DNA of 64,000 bases from Lethocerus indicus (lineage: Eukaryota > Arthropoda > Insecta > Hemiptera > Belostomatidae). The position numbers were made by a program, and so were the translations under genes. Where the stretch lies: assembly GCA_019843655.1 (NCBI GenBank), contig JACDQD010000007.1, positions 25,624,365-25,688,364 of the forward strand. The letters are read 5' to 3'. This document shows, one piece after another, positions 23,013 to 34,200 of this stretch (its first letter is position 1; every line of letters starts with the position of its first letter). The notes beneath the pieces were generated by a model. It made no database searches and was not told the DNA's origin. It saw only the letters and a list, made by a program, of their open reading frames with translations.

Positions 23013-23488
23013 AGGGGAAATAAAAATTTTGGTACGCGTGACATTTAGGGGATTATCCACTTTATACTGGATACATTAAAGGGGGTTGCCACGGCCGGAG
23101 TAAATGCAGATTGAAAAAGAGAGTGTTTCCACCTAAAACGCGAGGGGTAGAAAATTGCTGTTAACTCGTCCGCCCCCCCCCCCTCGAGGGGGGAATTTCC
23201 AATTTTCACGGCTGTCCGAACGATCTGATCAAGACACAAACCTAATCCATTGTCCCCGCCCCTTATACGTCATTCGCGTCGGGTGGGAAATTTTAAGAAG
23301 GAATCGATAAAATAAATAATATCTCATGGGTTCGTGTGTAAACTACTGGTTGTCATAAAAATCAAGAACGCAGGAAAGATAAAGACTGGCATTATTATTG
23401 GTGATTATTAATAATCGGTTCAATCCAATGTAAATAACACTATACTAATTTCTGCAGGTTCGACCCGTTGTAAAAAGAATATTTCTTT

Positions 23489-23640
23489 TTATTTTTCACT
23501 GTTTTATTGCCACAACTGACAATAACAATAAAGGACATCGATGAGCAGCACTAATAACGAATAGACAATAACGGAGGAGAAAGCCACTTTGACCCTTTTC
23601 TAAATTGTGTTTTCTATTTGTCTTACACATTTAGATCACC
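23489..23640 (+). repeat. Dispersed repeat family E, copy 1
   Basis: The order TTTTTCACTGTTYTATTG, AATAGGAGACAT-like word, CACTAATAACG, TAGACAA, TTCTATTT, CACATTTAGATCAC is shared with 50280-50406. The match is in the same orientation, at roughly 75% with small gaps. It is non-coding and its origin is unknown. Confidence 0.55.
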
Positions 23641-23795
23641 GTTATATTTTTCTATGGTGAAGTCTCGGACAAACGGCACTTTAAGATCTGTACGTAGCTG
23701 CATAGTAGAGAGACATGGTAGGGTGTATTGATTATTTTCCTTAATATTTTCCGACTTAGTTTGGTTCTTGTCTATATTTATCGGTTTGGCGGAAC

Positions 23796-23800
<5 letters not shown>

Positions 23801-23850
<50 letters not shown>
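23801..23850. repeat. (AT)25 microsatellite
   Basis: 50 bases of perfect AT dinucleotide. The length without interruption suggests it is polymorphic. Confidence 0.97.
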
Positions 23851-23854
<4 letters not shown>

Positions 23855-24001
23855 ACTAGTTCATTCGCTACATGACTCAATATGAATAGCGTTGTATTCT
23901 AAATTAATTACGTCCGGTCAAGCAAATACAAACTTGTTACACACTAAACACCGACATTGTGCCCAATGGGCGACGTATGCGACACATTGGATCACCAACC
24001 T

Positions 24002-24045
24002 GCTGTCGAAACCGGTCTAGCAAAAGATGAAATCGGCGAACAAGT
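24002..24045 (+). mobile_element. MITE-A fragment (3' arm)
   Basis: CGAAACCGGTCTAGCAAAAG followed by ATGAAATCGGCGAAC matches the inner 3' arm of the family (CCGAAACCGGTCTAGCAAAAG, then ACCAAACCGGCGAGAG). Both termini are missing. Confidence 0.55.
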
Positions 24046-25467
24046 GTTCGCGGTACAATACAACGGTATATTGGAAGTGGACACACGTGTAAAATAAAAA
24101 CTGAGTTTGTTATTGCGAGCGGTATTGGCGTTCTACTCGAAATAGACGGGCGGCGTTCAGTGTTGAGTGGTCTATACGGGGGGTTCTAGTTTTAGTGGCC
24201 GGCGGCTAGCCTACCGGCCAAGGCGTTTTATAGTCCTAGACCTATTTTCTCTCATCTCTCTCTCTCGCTCTCTCTTATCTGTCTGTTCTTTCTCTCCCAC
24301 AATTTATAAACCCCCTGTGTTCTTCTTCTCTTTCCCGTCCTGTCTAGCCAATTATCTTTATGCCCCGCTCTCTGTTTTTTGAAGATGTTTTCTCCGAAAA
24401 GCTTCAGGGGGGGAGGGGGAATTTGTAAAATGCGAAGAAATAACTGCGCGATGGGTGTGCTAGGGGATTTTCCTAAATTAACAGGCGTCTAAACAACGTT
24501 TCAAACGAGGATATACGGTATCCGGTGGAATATTCTGAATTTTCTGAACACTGCAATAAAGACCGAGTATGACTCGAGTTCATATACCTCAAAATGTGTA
24601 CAAATGTTACAATAATGTGGAATCGAATATCGACACTTGATATATGATTATAACTATCGGTAAATATCCATAACGAACGGCATAATTGAGCACAATAAAA
24701 GGAACAAATGGATAATTTAAAAAAATTTAATTCTGTTAATGCAGTATTTGCACACTGGTGTACACTTGGCGGTCCTGAATAGCCTGCGGGGTTGGGGCCG
24801 TCCCACGCAAACTCCACTATTATTTCAAGTGCTTCGCGTCAGGGTTGAATCTGTTTTACTTCTCACCTCCACCACTATCGAGACCATTTCGTTTCTGCGG
24901 TTCCGATAGCTTTGAAAACCGAATTTTCAATCAATCGACGAAAGTCTTTCCGAGATTCATCCGGGGTATTACTGAGAAAGAGAAAACCCCTTCACGGTCG
25001 TAAATGTCCTCATATGGGGCAAAGTGACAACTGTCGCAATGGAAGCGTCTCGCGGAAAACAAATTTATAATTAATTATTTTACGCCGCCCTATAATTAAT
25101 TGATGTTTTATGTCCCCTCTCGGATGGGCCAACCGATGCTCAAATAGTGAAAAATCGATCCTACCTTGTCGAAAGAGCGCGGAGCAAAGTACGAAACTGA
25201 GCATTCATTCGCACACTCACAGTCATCTTCAAAATGGAATTGTTACATACCTGAAATCAAAAAGAAAAACAAATTATTGTTTAAATTCACCTGCTAGTTA
25301 CAGAAAAAGGAAATGTATTGCAAATTTCAAACGGATTGGTGCCCCGAATGTTACCAACTTAACACGGGTTTTCTTCGTACAATATTAAGTGGGATACTTA
25401 AAAACCGTACAAAATGTTGCGAACGTCTAGTTCAGTGCATGTAGAACATCGGTTTGGTAATTTTTTT

Positions 25468-25509
25468 CAAATATTTCATTAATATTCTAAAATATTAATG
25501 AAATATTTG
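25468..25509. repeat. Perfect 19 bp hairpin
   Basis: The left arm CAAATATTTCATTAATATT (25468-25486) and the right arm (25491-25509) are exact reverse complements around CTAA. The hairpin lies about 50 bases before an (AT)n microsatellite and could form a stable stem in DNA or RNA. Function is unknown. Confidence 0.9.
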
Positions 25510-25558
25510 ATAACTATAATTGCTACATAAATAACGAATTTATGGAGAAAATATTAAC

Positions 25559-25561
<3 letters not shown>

Positions 25562-25610
<49 letters not shown>
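25562..25610. repeat. (AT)n microsatellite, 49 bp
   Basis: Uninterrupted AT dinucleotide following CTGC. Confidence 0.97.
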
Positions 25611-25614
<4 letters not shown>

Positions 25615-27820
25615 AATGTCTAATAATAGACGGGCTAGCTGGCTTCAGGGCTGTGTAAGTGGTTTATTTATAAGCCGGGGTGGGCGCCACACACAAGTCC
25701 CATGCTCGGCTCATGCTCCTTGCCTCCCGTTCCCATTATTCGCGACATTATGCGACCGATTAAATCATCGGCGATAATTATCCCGCGCGTAATGCCTCCC
25801 ATCTCCTGAATCGACCGAGACCATCGGGTTCATTCCGTTATTTAACAAAGGCGGCGACTTAGGCATACTGCATTGCAGGGTTACATGACCTTAAATCAAA
25901 TATATTTCAATCCGTTAAACAATTTCCTTTTATGAATTCGGGAGGACTGAGATGTTATTCATCATGTGAGTGAATCCTCTCATGTTAACGGTCCATATTT
26001 CTCGATGGCGCTTCAGATATTTTGCATGAAATTACGAGAATATAATCGAAATGTGTAGTGATAGGTACAAATATTTTCCAAATGTATGAGCAACACAATG
26101 CAGTCTAATATAGAGTAAAAAGAGCATCTGTAACTAAATAACATAAAATAGTGTTGACACTGTGTGATAATGTTCACAATATCATCCCTAGCGATTGCCG
26201 TACTGATGGAATCTTTTTGAGCCCTAAGGGCGACTTTCGCGTTAATTAATCCGCTGCATTAAATATATAATTTTGCAAGTCAAATTCAAATTTATCCGAG
26301 ACAATCAACCGTTTTCCATCGTGAGCATAAGTACACAAATTAAGTTACAGCTGTGATAACAGGGAGTTAAAGGTAATATGCAGCTATCTAGGATAATAAA
26401 TATTTTATTTTTTTTAATTTAAACTTATTTCGGATAAAATGAAGTGAGAAATACGTGCAGAAGGTAAAAAAACTTGCCAAATGAACAATAATCGCGTGCC
26501 AATTAATGCAAGTAGTTGCCAGCTGCGGTCACACAGCTCAGGATTTCTACTGAGAATATTTCTTGTGAAAAGTTTTATTTCGGAAAAAGCTCTTCGCAAA
26601 CGAGTTTTAGAGTTCAGAATTAATAACAAGTTCCTCCTTCCTATGTTTCACGAAGCCTCCTGTTCAATGAATGCACTAACAATGGATAGTCCATCATCAA
26701 ATAAGCCTTGTCTGGATCAACTTTCGGTCGAAAAATGATTTGTCACGACAATTAGAGTTTAAATCGCGAGTTTTATACCCACCACTTAGCACAGTTTGTC
26801 TCTAGAATCTAAACACACGAAAGCATTCGAAGGAAGAATCATAAAACAGCTGTTTTTATTCCCTCCTAATAATAATGTCACAAAACTGCGGTCGATTACG
26901 GTCATCGGCCCGATTTTATGGTACTCGACGTCACGTCACACATTGACGGGTTCATAAAAATAATAAAGAAGTTTCATTTTCAATAAAACAATGAATTACA
27001 GTGGCATTTTATGAGGGTCGACCAATTTGTTTTGTGAACTAAATTCAGCGGACCGACTGACAACGTTACGATTATTACAGTGCGAATGGTACGGTACTTT
27101 GATGAACTTTTTTTTTTACTTCACTGATAACAAGAATACAATTTTCGCGTGGACGAATACTCAGAAACGGGCGTCTTGTGAATCAAGTCGTATTCGAGAG
27201 AAAGGTATCTTCTGTGTACATTTGCCGCTGTATAGGAAAAACACAAAAAAAAGAGGGGGAGGACTGGTTTTTCTCAACCCAGATCCCGATTCCGATTTAC
27301 CGGTCTGGATCAAGGGTTTTTCCACGGCCGGAACCGCGTTCAACAGAGCTCAAATTTTATAAATCGATAGTGTGGCGCCATCGAGGCGAACTTTAGAATA
27401 AATAATAAATTGAACATAAAGTACAGACTCCTGTCAAAGTGCTAGTTCTTAAGGTCCAACATGTAGAGCGAAACCGGGGGAAAGGAGGTAAGGGGAGAGA
27501 AAGATAGATAGAGTGAGAAAGGCCGATAGGCGTACGCAAGAGAAACGTCGACCAATTAACTATAATGAGGCGATGTCGGAAGCCACCCGTCTGTGACAAG
27601 TGGAAACTCGAGCTTTTGCAGTTCCTAGAGTGGGTTTTCACATTCCTTAGCGCACTGCTGCTACTGCTGTTGCTTCTGCTGCTGACAATCGAAATAATAC
27701 AAGGAACCTTTCATTCCGAAAAAAAAATTCAGGACCAAATCTCGAGGCTGAAAAAAATTCCCTGGGGAAATACACTGCCGAAAAGCAGAGCATTTAAGTA
27801 CAGGGATACTGTACAGTTTT
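25611..27820. other. Gene-free stretch
   Basis: No convincing gene is present. The frame at 27565-27888 runs through a CTG-rich patch (27657-27686) into a MITE-A copy and is not a gene. A short GA-rich patch lies at 27490-27520. Confidence 0.5.
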
Positions 27821-27990
27821 CTCGATCTTCGGTTTCCTGTCGCTGGTTTCCGGTCTTTTGCTTGACCGGTTTCGGCCATCTTCAGTAGCTCTATTCGTCT
27901 GGAGGGTGGCGAAACACAGTAGGCATATTGGCTACTAGACGGTGGATGGCACCAATATGCTCTATTCGAAACCAAAAAACAGGTATTCCA
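27821..27990. mobile_element. MITE-A, 5' arm plus outer 3' end
   Basis: The arm reads CTGTCGCTGGTTTCCGGTC, TTTTGCTTGACCGGTTTCGG, CCATCTTCAGTAG. After a centre of about 90 bases the copy ends with AACCAAAAAACAGGTATTCC, the family's outer 3' terminus. The CCGCTCG part of the arm is deleted. Confidence 0.65.
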
Positions 27991-28228
27991 TAATAACTGG
28001 ATAACTGAGAAACGAAAATAGTAGTTCAAATTTTTTTGGAAGTATACAGCCAAGTATTCCTCTAGGCCTGTTATATACAAAATTGTGTGTCTATTAAATT
28101 GTATTTAGATGTTATTTAATTTTGAAATAACTCCAGATCATCGGTTAGCCGAGGTTGAACCCCCCGCAGTTCCAGGATTTTTACTGCACAGGATCACGCG
28201 ATCTCACCGGAAGCCAGCCAGTGATATT

Positions 28229-28263
28229 AGTGATAATTCAAGTTCTGGTCGCGGAAACCTTCA
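28229..28263 (+). repeat. Short dispersed repeat family F, copy 1
   Basis: AGTGATAATTCAAGTTCTGG followed by TCGCGGAAACCTTCA differs at few positions from 44914-44948. A MITE-A fragment (28325-28360, TAGACCGGTTTCGGCC) follows closely, and one (45055-45105) also follows the other copy, so both may be parts of one longer, decayed element. Confidence 0.5.
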
Positions 28264-28324
28264 CTCACTTAACTCCAGAACACATTACAGAATCAGAATG
28301 AGGTATTTCTGCGGTCCTTAAAGT

Positions 28325-28360
28325 TCGATCCTAAGCTAGACCGGTTTCGGCCCCTCTCAC
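28325..28360 (+). mobile_element. MITE-A inner fragment
   Basis: CTAAGCTAGACCGGTTTCGG followed by CCCCTCTC matches the inner 5' arm. Other parts of the element are not clear here. Confidence 0.45.
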
Positions 28361-30000
28361 ACACCAACAGGAGTAATGTCAGTCCCCATTTATGATTAAT
28401 TCTGGGATAGAACAGTGACAAAATTGAAGAAAATAGCGTATCGGTGAGAGTCAGTTGAGACCTGTAGGCGGCAGAAAGCTTAGCCGTACCGCTACTAGTA
28501 CGAGTGCAACTCAGTGTTTCGGTATGCGAGGCATCTGCCGGCGTCACAGTCGCACAGTTCAATAATAGTAGCCCGGCCACCTCTCCCAGATTGGCACCAA
28601 TTCAGGACAATATAATTGAGACGAAACTTTAACGAGTCCAACATTAAAAATGAAAAAAAGCAGCAGTCGGCGGGATACAACAAAAACGTGCGGCCGATAG
28701 TAATTGGGAGTTCACTGAGCAATTCTTTGTATAAACCCTCCACAATCAATTCTAACTGGGAGCCCGGATTCTTATAGTTTGTACCTCCTCCGAAGAATTA
28801 CACTCTGCGAGGTTTCTCCCACAGTCAGTGGACAACGGAAACGAAGAAAAAATGTTCCTTTCCTAAAGAAGATTCGCTGGGAGAAACCGACGGCAAGGAC
28901 GAGTCCAAAGATGAAGTGGAATAAATTAGTAAAGGCAAAAGACGACCAAAAGTTTCACCCACAGCTGAGATAATTCTACCAACATGTCATTTATTGATTG
29001 TTGCAGATATAAAGGACAGGATTTCTAAAGAGTGTATTTACAGTAAAAAATCAAATTAACGTCTACAAATCGGTTAGGACAAAAATATATAAGTTTCATA
29101 CAAACAATATATAAGTTACTATTTTAATGAAGTTTTGTTTTAAAATGTATTAAGAATAACTATGTGAAGTGTTAATACTGTAATTAGTGTGTTTGACAAT
29201 GCATAGCCTGTCAATTTATGTGTATGTATTATTTAGTGTAATACGAATTCTGAGTGCCGATTTCGTTTAGATATTACACAAAACCTATCGAAAAGAAGGT
29301 GGCAATCCGCCGAAAAAGTTTTAAACTGTTGTTGACTAATAGTGAAAAAAATGCTAAACACGACGCCGCCAATAAGGAGGGGTCCATCACAACGAGTACG
29401 GCGTCCGTGATTCATACCAGGAATGTTGCTCATCATTTCAATTTCACTGTTCTATATCTGCCAAAGGTACACACAGAATTCGGATATTATTAAACCATTT
29501 TTTTGTATTCACTTCTCTAATAATCTACAGTGTTACAAGGAATAAAACAATTAATTATACATCAGTCAAAACGCTGGACGTATTTTTTGGGGTTAATATA
29601 CAACCCTCGTGGAAGCGACGTGTATGGAACGACGTTTGTGACGCGTGTGGCGTTTAAATCAGACAGACGGGATGAAGAATGGCGCAGGAGAACGTATGGA
29701 GGCCATAAAATACAATTTCACACGATCGTACAGTGTAATCTGCACGATGCAATAGATATAAATGTCTTAAAAGTAATCCACCCAGTTGGAAAAGGTAAGG
29801 AAATGGACGTTGTTGAGAATACGGAGATATTCCAAAACATGTAAAACAATATATTAAACTAATGCAGTCTGGTAAAATTAAGCATTTAATTAAGTACCTC
29901 CATAATCGAAACAAATCCCTATCGGGTGAAAATGAAAAATAACTTTTCCAAAAACACGAAAACAGGAAAAGTGAGGTGACAGTGTCGACGGAAGGGCACG

Positions 30001-30053
30001 CTATTGAAGATGGTGAGTGACCGAAACCGGTCTAGCAAAAGACCAAATCAACA
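30001..30053 (+). mobile_element. MITE-A fragment (inner 3' arm)
   Basis: CTATTGAAGATGGTGAGTGA is followed directly by CCGAAACCGGTCTAGCAAAA and GACCAAATC. This is one of the best-preserved examples of the inner core of the family. Confidence 0.6.
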
Positions 30054-30274
30054 GTATCGATTATCCGGCCACCCAAAACACTCGGTCTATAATCATCCAA
30101 TCATCATTGCTGACGTCAATCGCCCGGCAGAGTACTCTGATGGCGTCAACGTAGCGCTACAGGCGTCTGGAAGGTGGGGACCGGTCTATCGTATAACCGT
30201 CCGGTTGGGGGCCACAGACAATAGACCGGAGTGAAGCGAAACGGCCGCCAGCCGAGAGAAGTCTGCCAGTGGTC

Positions 30275-30317
30275 TATAAATAGATCGGTCGGTGAGGGAA
30301 GAGAGAGAGAGAGAGGG
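30275..30317 (+). promoter_or_regulatory. TATAAATA box followed by a GA tract
   Basis: TATAAATA at 30275-30282 lies at the edge of a G+C-richer segment, with a pure (GA)n run at 30302-30316, the expected distance for a start site. A similar arrangement of a promoter-like motif then a GA tract is seen at 48.0 kb. No coding exon follows that I can recognise. Confidence 0.25.
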
Positions 30318-31708
30318 GCATCCTGGGGCCGGCCTCGTCCCTTGCCAAACGCTCACCTCCGGGATTCCCCACCAGCCGACTTCTTTTAGTTTTCGATTTT
30401 TTTTCCCTTCCACTATATATATTTTTTTTATAGACTAGTATACTCGCGCCACACACATGTATATATATAAATAATGCGGCCAGACTGTCCACGGAAGCGG
30501 TTTTAATGTTATAATCTAAATTAGTTAACTGTGTAATGAAGTGTTAAAACTAAACGATTCGCAATTTAAAGACGTGTCCGGCGGCTGTTTTATGTCTTTA
30601 CCGGCCCAATAGAGATAGTTTCAATTTGACCCTCTACTCCTCGATTCCCTCTTTTTCTGTTAATTTTTAAAGTATCTCATCTATCGACAATAAACGAATG
30701 TTCATATCCTGACAAGATCCAACGTGCAATATGAAACATGTATATTTTCTTCACACTCAATAGAAAAACAATGTCGAATATAATATTTCTTCCGTCAATG
30801 TTGCCCGGGAAAAGCGAAAGGTTGGGCGCCCCGCCCCCCTCCGATCTAAAGGAAATTTCATCTTCCAGACAATGAAAACACTGAAATCCACAATTTCTAG
30901 ATTCCGTTTGATAATGTGAGCCTAAATATGAATGATGTTAATACGAGAGTAATTCAGAAATGTGCGGATCCGATGGGATTACCTTTTAAAATATCCTCAA
31001 CGGGGCCCTTTCACCTAAACTTTCTTTCCCCCGTAAAAGCCCGTGTTTTCCACTAGGAGATATGAAGAATGCTCTTCACAGGAGCGCCCAATTGACCGTG
31101 ACAAATAATTAACGGCCTGTTCGGCTGCGAAATTCTGTTTGAATCTCATAACACTCGAACTGATTTCAATGTATTTGAAGGACCGGCAGGAAAAGCTCGC
31201 GTGAAAAAGCTCGTACCATAATTTTTCATGCCGCAGTACGAGAGAACTCAATTCCAACTGACTTTTCGATCCAGCACGTCATTCTGGTTTTCACTTTGAA
31301 GAAACTTATCGTTTTCGACGTAGGTTTACGTTACTTATTTTTTTTGTCGCGCCCATAGAGGAAAATCTGCTTTTCCTGAAGCTTTCGGGATAGATTCATC
31401 CTAATATAGGAAGTTTACTACTTCTGCCTCCAGTTTCGGTTTCATCGTCCATTCACATTCCCAGGGCCACAAATAGCAATATTGCATGGTAATTGATTCC
31501 ATCAATTGCCGGGTAATATTTGCCTATCTCGGTTATATAAGATTTAGCCATAGAGTACAGACGGATGGAAGCGGGAACAACCGGTTGGAACAAGGGGGGT
31601 GATGGAGGAAGATGGAGCGTCGTGGAGCCTGGCAACGGATCAAATATTCCACGAGTCTCGCCATTATAATTTCGGCCGTCCCATCACTGCACAATACCTT
31701 GGGGCTGA

Positions 31709-31728
31709 CTCTTGGGACGTCCCAAGAG
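31709..31728. promoter_or_regulatory. Perfect 20 bp palindrome centred on GACGTC
   Basis: CTCTTGGGACGTCCCAAGAG reads the same on both strands. Perfect palindromes of this length with mixed composition are rare by chance and could be a dimeric factor site. Nothing nearby identifies a regulated gene. Confidence 0.45.
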
Positions 31729-33431
31729 CTCTCCGGCCGGAAAGAAAATGTTCTCGAAAAAATTTTCAAGAGTCAAATATCCCCGAAGTGGACGGCTTAC
31801 TGGGTCGAGCTCAATACAAATTATATCATCAGGAACTCTTCTCTTGAGTCCACAAGCATGCTGAAGCTTCCTGAGCTTACTTGGAGCTTATTTACTTGAA
31901 GGTATCGGGAATAGAGCCCTTTCCAAATTGATGCAACAGAGCGGCGTTATTATGTCGAACCATCCCCGCTGCGAAAGGAAATACCGTTTTTTCATTTAAC
32001 TTTCATTCAATATTAAATAGCAGGAATAAATAATCAATAATTCGACAGAATATAATCAGGTGAATATTTACTTTATGATCTTAACTATGAATCTAGAATT
32101 AATAATTAAAGGCTATCAATAAAATACATGAATGGTATATCAATCGACACGCACAAGACGAAGACACATTTTAACGATAGCGTGTTTTTTCAAAACAATA
32201 TTTGATATTCAAAACAAAAATTGTATCACAGTCCTTAGCTAAAATGTTGCGCTGTAAGAAGAAATATGCAAACGAATTCTTCGAATATAAATATAACATA
32301 TTATTAAAAATGTCTCAACTGGCAGGGATGGGGCCTTGGCCCACATTACAATTAACTTCCAATCCACACTGTCCGACAGAAACCCTCCTCTGTAATGCCC
32401 CTGAGAGCGGTATAATACCGTAAATTGTTTAATTATTTTATTATCGTAAATAAATTTCATTATTTATAGTTAATGGAAAGTATTTAACATCGCTGTTTTC
32501 TCTATTATGTGGACGGGGTTTATGAGTATTAAGGAATATTATCGCCGCACTCTACATCATCGTTTCGCTTATTTACTCATTTGAGTTAGACGGTGATAGT
32601 GGACATATTATAATGCTGCGTGGAAAGTGATATTTATGAATAGATAACAAATTGAAAAATAGGACAGAAAAAAATTTCGAACGTTTCGAAACTATTTGCG
32701 GGGTTTTTTGAGCGATAAGAGAACGATTGATTATGCACAATAGATGCCTTGTGCTCAGTTAATAGTTATAGTGACATCCACATTATATAAGGTTTATTTC
32801 GAAGCCAGTGCTCGTGCGAAAGCGACGAAAATACAATTTAAAAATTCTAGTTGGTCCGACTCAGATTTTGTTTTGTCTATAATAATCTCCTAGTGCTTGA
32901 ATATTAATAAAACAAATTCGGAACGATTAAATAAGATTCCGCGAAGTGAAAGGAACAGATATTGGATGTGGGAGGAGCCGGATAATGAGGCAGAGCAGCA
33001 CGAGTGAGGACCAAGTCCCCTCGAGAACAATAGTCTCCCCCCCCCCTCAAGGAAGGGAAACTCTAATTAATTAGTCCTTCTTTTAAACTAAGTTTCTCTT
33101 GAGACCGTTAAAAATCCTATCTTTCCTCGCCAGACCTATTCCACGCAGCAGTTTTATTGCAGTCATCAATCTATCGAGAGAGAGTAAACCAATCGACTGT
33201 CATAATCTCTAGCACTGACTAGTGGACAGAATTATTACATTGTCGCATGAAATTAATATAAATCTAGAAAATTCATTTTTTTATGTATTGTAGATGTACA
33301 CAATCTTTGAAATACTTTTTACATTAATTTCAACTTATTGTTCGACTATTTCAAACAAATTTTTGGATAACGACTGAATCGATTGCGTAACAGTTTCCGA
33401 ATTCTATTTTAATGAGTATTCTATACATTTC

Positions 33432-33432
<1 letters not shown>
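31729..33432. other. Gene-free stretch
   Basis: AT-rich sequence; a short C-run at 33038-33048 is the only low-complexity feature. Frames at 31599-31899 and 32202-32460 overlap on both strands and are not recognisable. Confidence 0.5.

Positions 33433-33480
<48 letters not shown>
33433..33480. repeat. (TA)24 microsatellite
   Basis: Uninterrupted TA dinucleotide. Confidence 0.97.
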
Positions 33481-33482
<2 letters not shown>

Positions 33483-34200
33483 TTGTTGACGATGTTATTT
33501 TATTTCAGGAAACCTATTACTTTTTTTAATGTTCATATTGTTCATGATTTTTACTAGAAATCCTTTCGCACTGAGGTAGACGACAAATATTCGGTGGTAT
33601 GGTTTGTTTGCGATTTTGAATTGTCAAGTGTTTGATTCGACTTCAGTTTGATTTCAGAGAATCCTTCCAGGAGACTTGCCTACCGTCCTTGGGATGACAG
33701 CCCTTAGTCTCATCCAATTCAAACCGTCTCGGAATTATTATTCAAATTTTTACATTAGACTCCGTTCAGTTTTTCCACCTGATTGGCGAACTTCAGCGAA
33801 AAGTAGGTTTTGGATAGATTGAGGGTAGAGCCGATTTGACGGACTGCTTAAAACAAGCTCAACTATGACGAGGGAATACAGTAGAGGTGAGAGAGTAATG
33901 GCCGGGCACAGTAATGGCATCCACAGTCGTGACTTCCCGGTTTGGGGCTGACTAGCACTAGTGGCCGAGGGAGGCACTGTAGGCCCCTACCGACCGGTGT
34001 CTCTGACTCCTCTCCATCCGATCCAACGCGCCCTTGACCAACCCGCGATGACGCGATGATGATGTCAAGTTGGCAACACTTCCCGCTGAGCCCGTACGCA
34101 CGATCGCACGCACACGCGCCCGCGCGCGCACCAGATGCATCTTCATCCGCCATTGTCCCCCCGAGCGCTCATCTGCATACGAACGTTATTCACCCAACGC

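Noticed and set aside
23456..23466. B-box-like GGTTCGACCCG on the plus strand
   Set aside because: No A-box or tRNA-like folding upstream; probably chance.
27565..28080. Frames of 107 and 139 codons on opposite strands
   Set aside because: Both run through a CTG-rich patch and a MITE-A copy.
29530..29844. 104-codon frame with some protein-like segments
   Set aside because: Considered as a retroelement remnant, but no catalytic motif or family could be named; left uncalled.
33863..34153. 96-codon minus-strand frame starting in good context with M-A-D-E-D
   Set aside because: It continues as an Ala/Arg/Cys run through alternating GC sequence; no consensus splice donor or domain follows.
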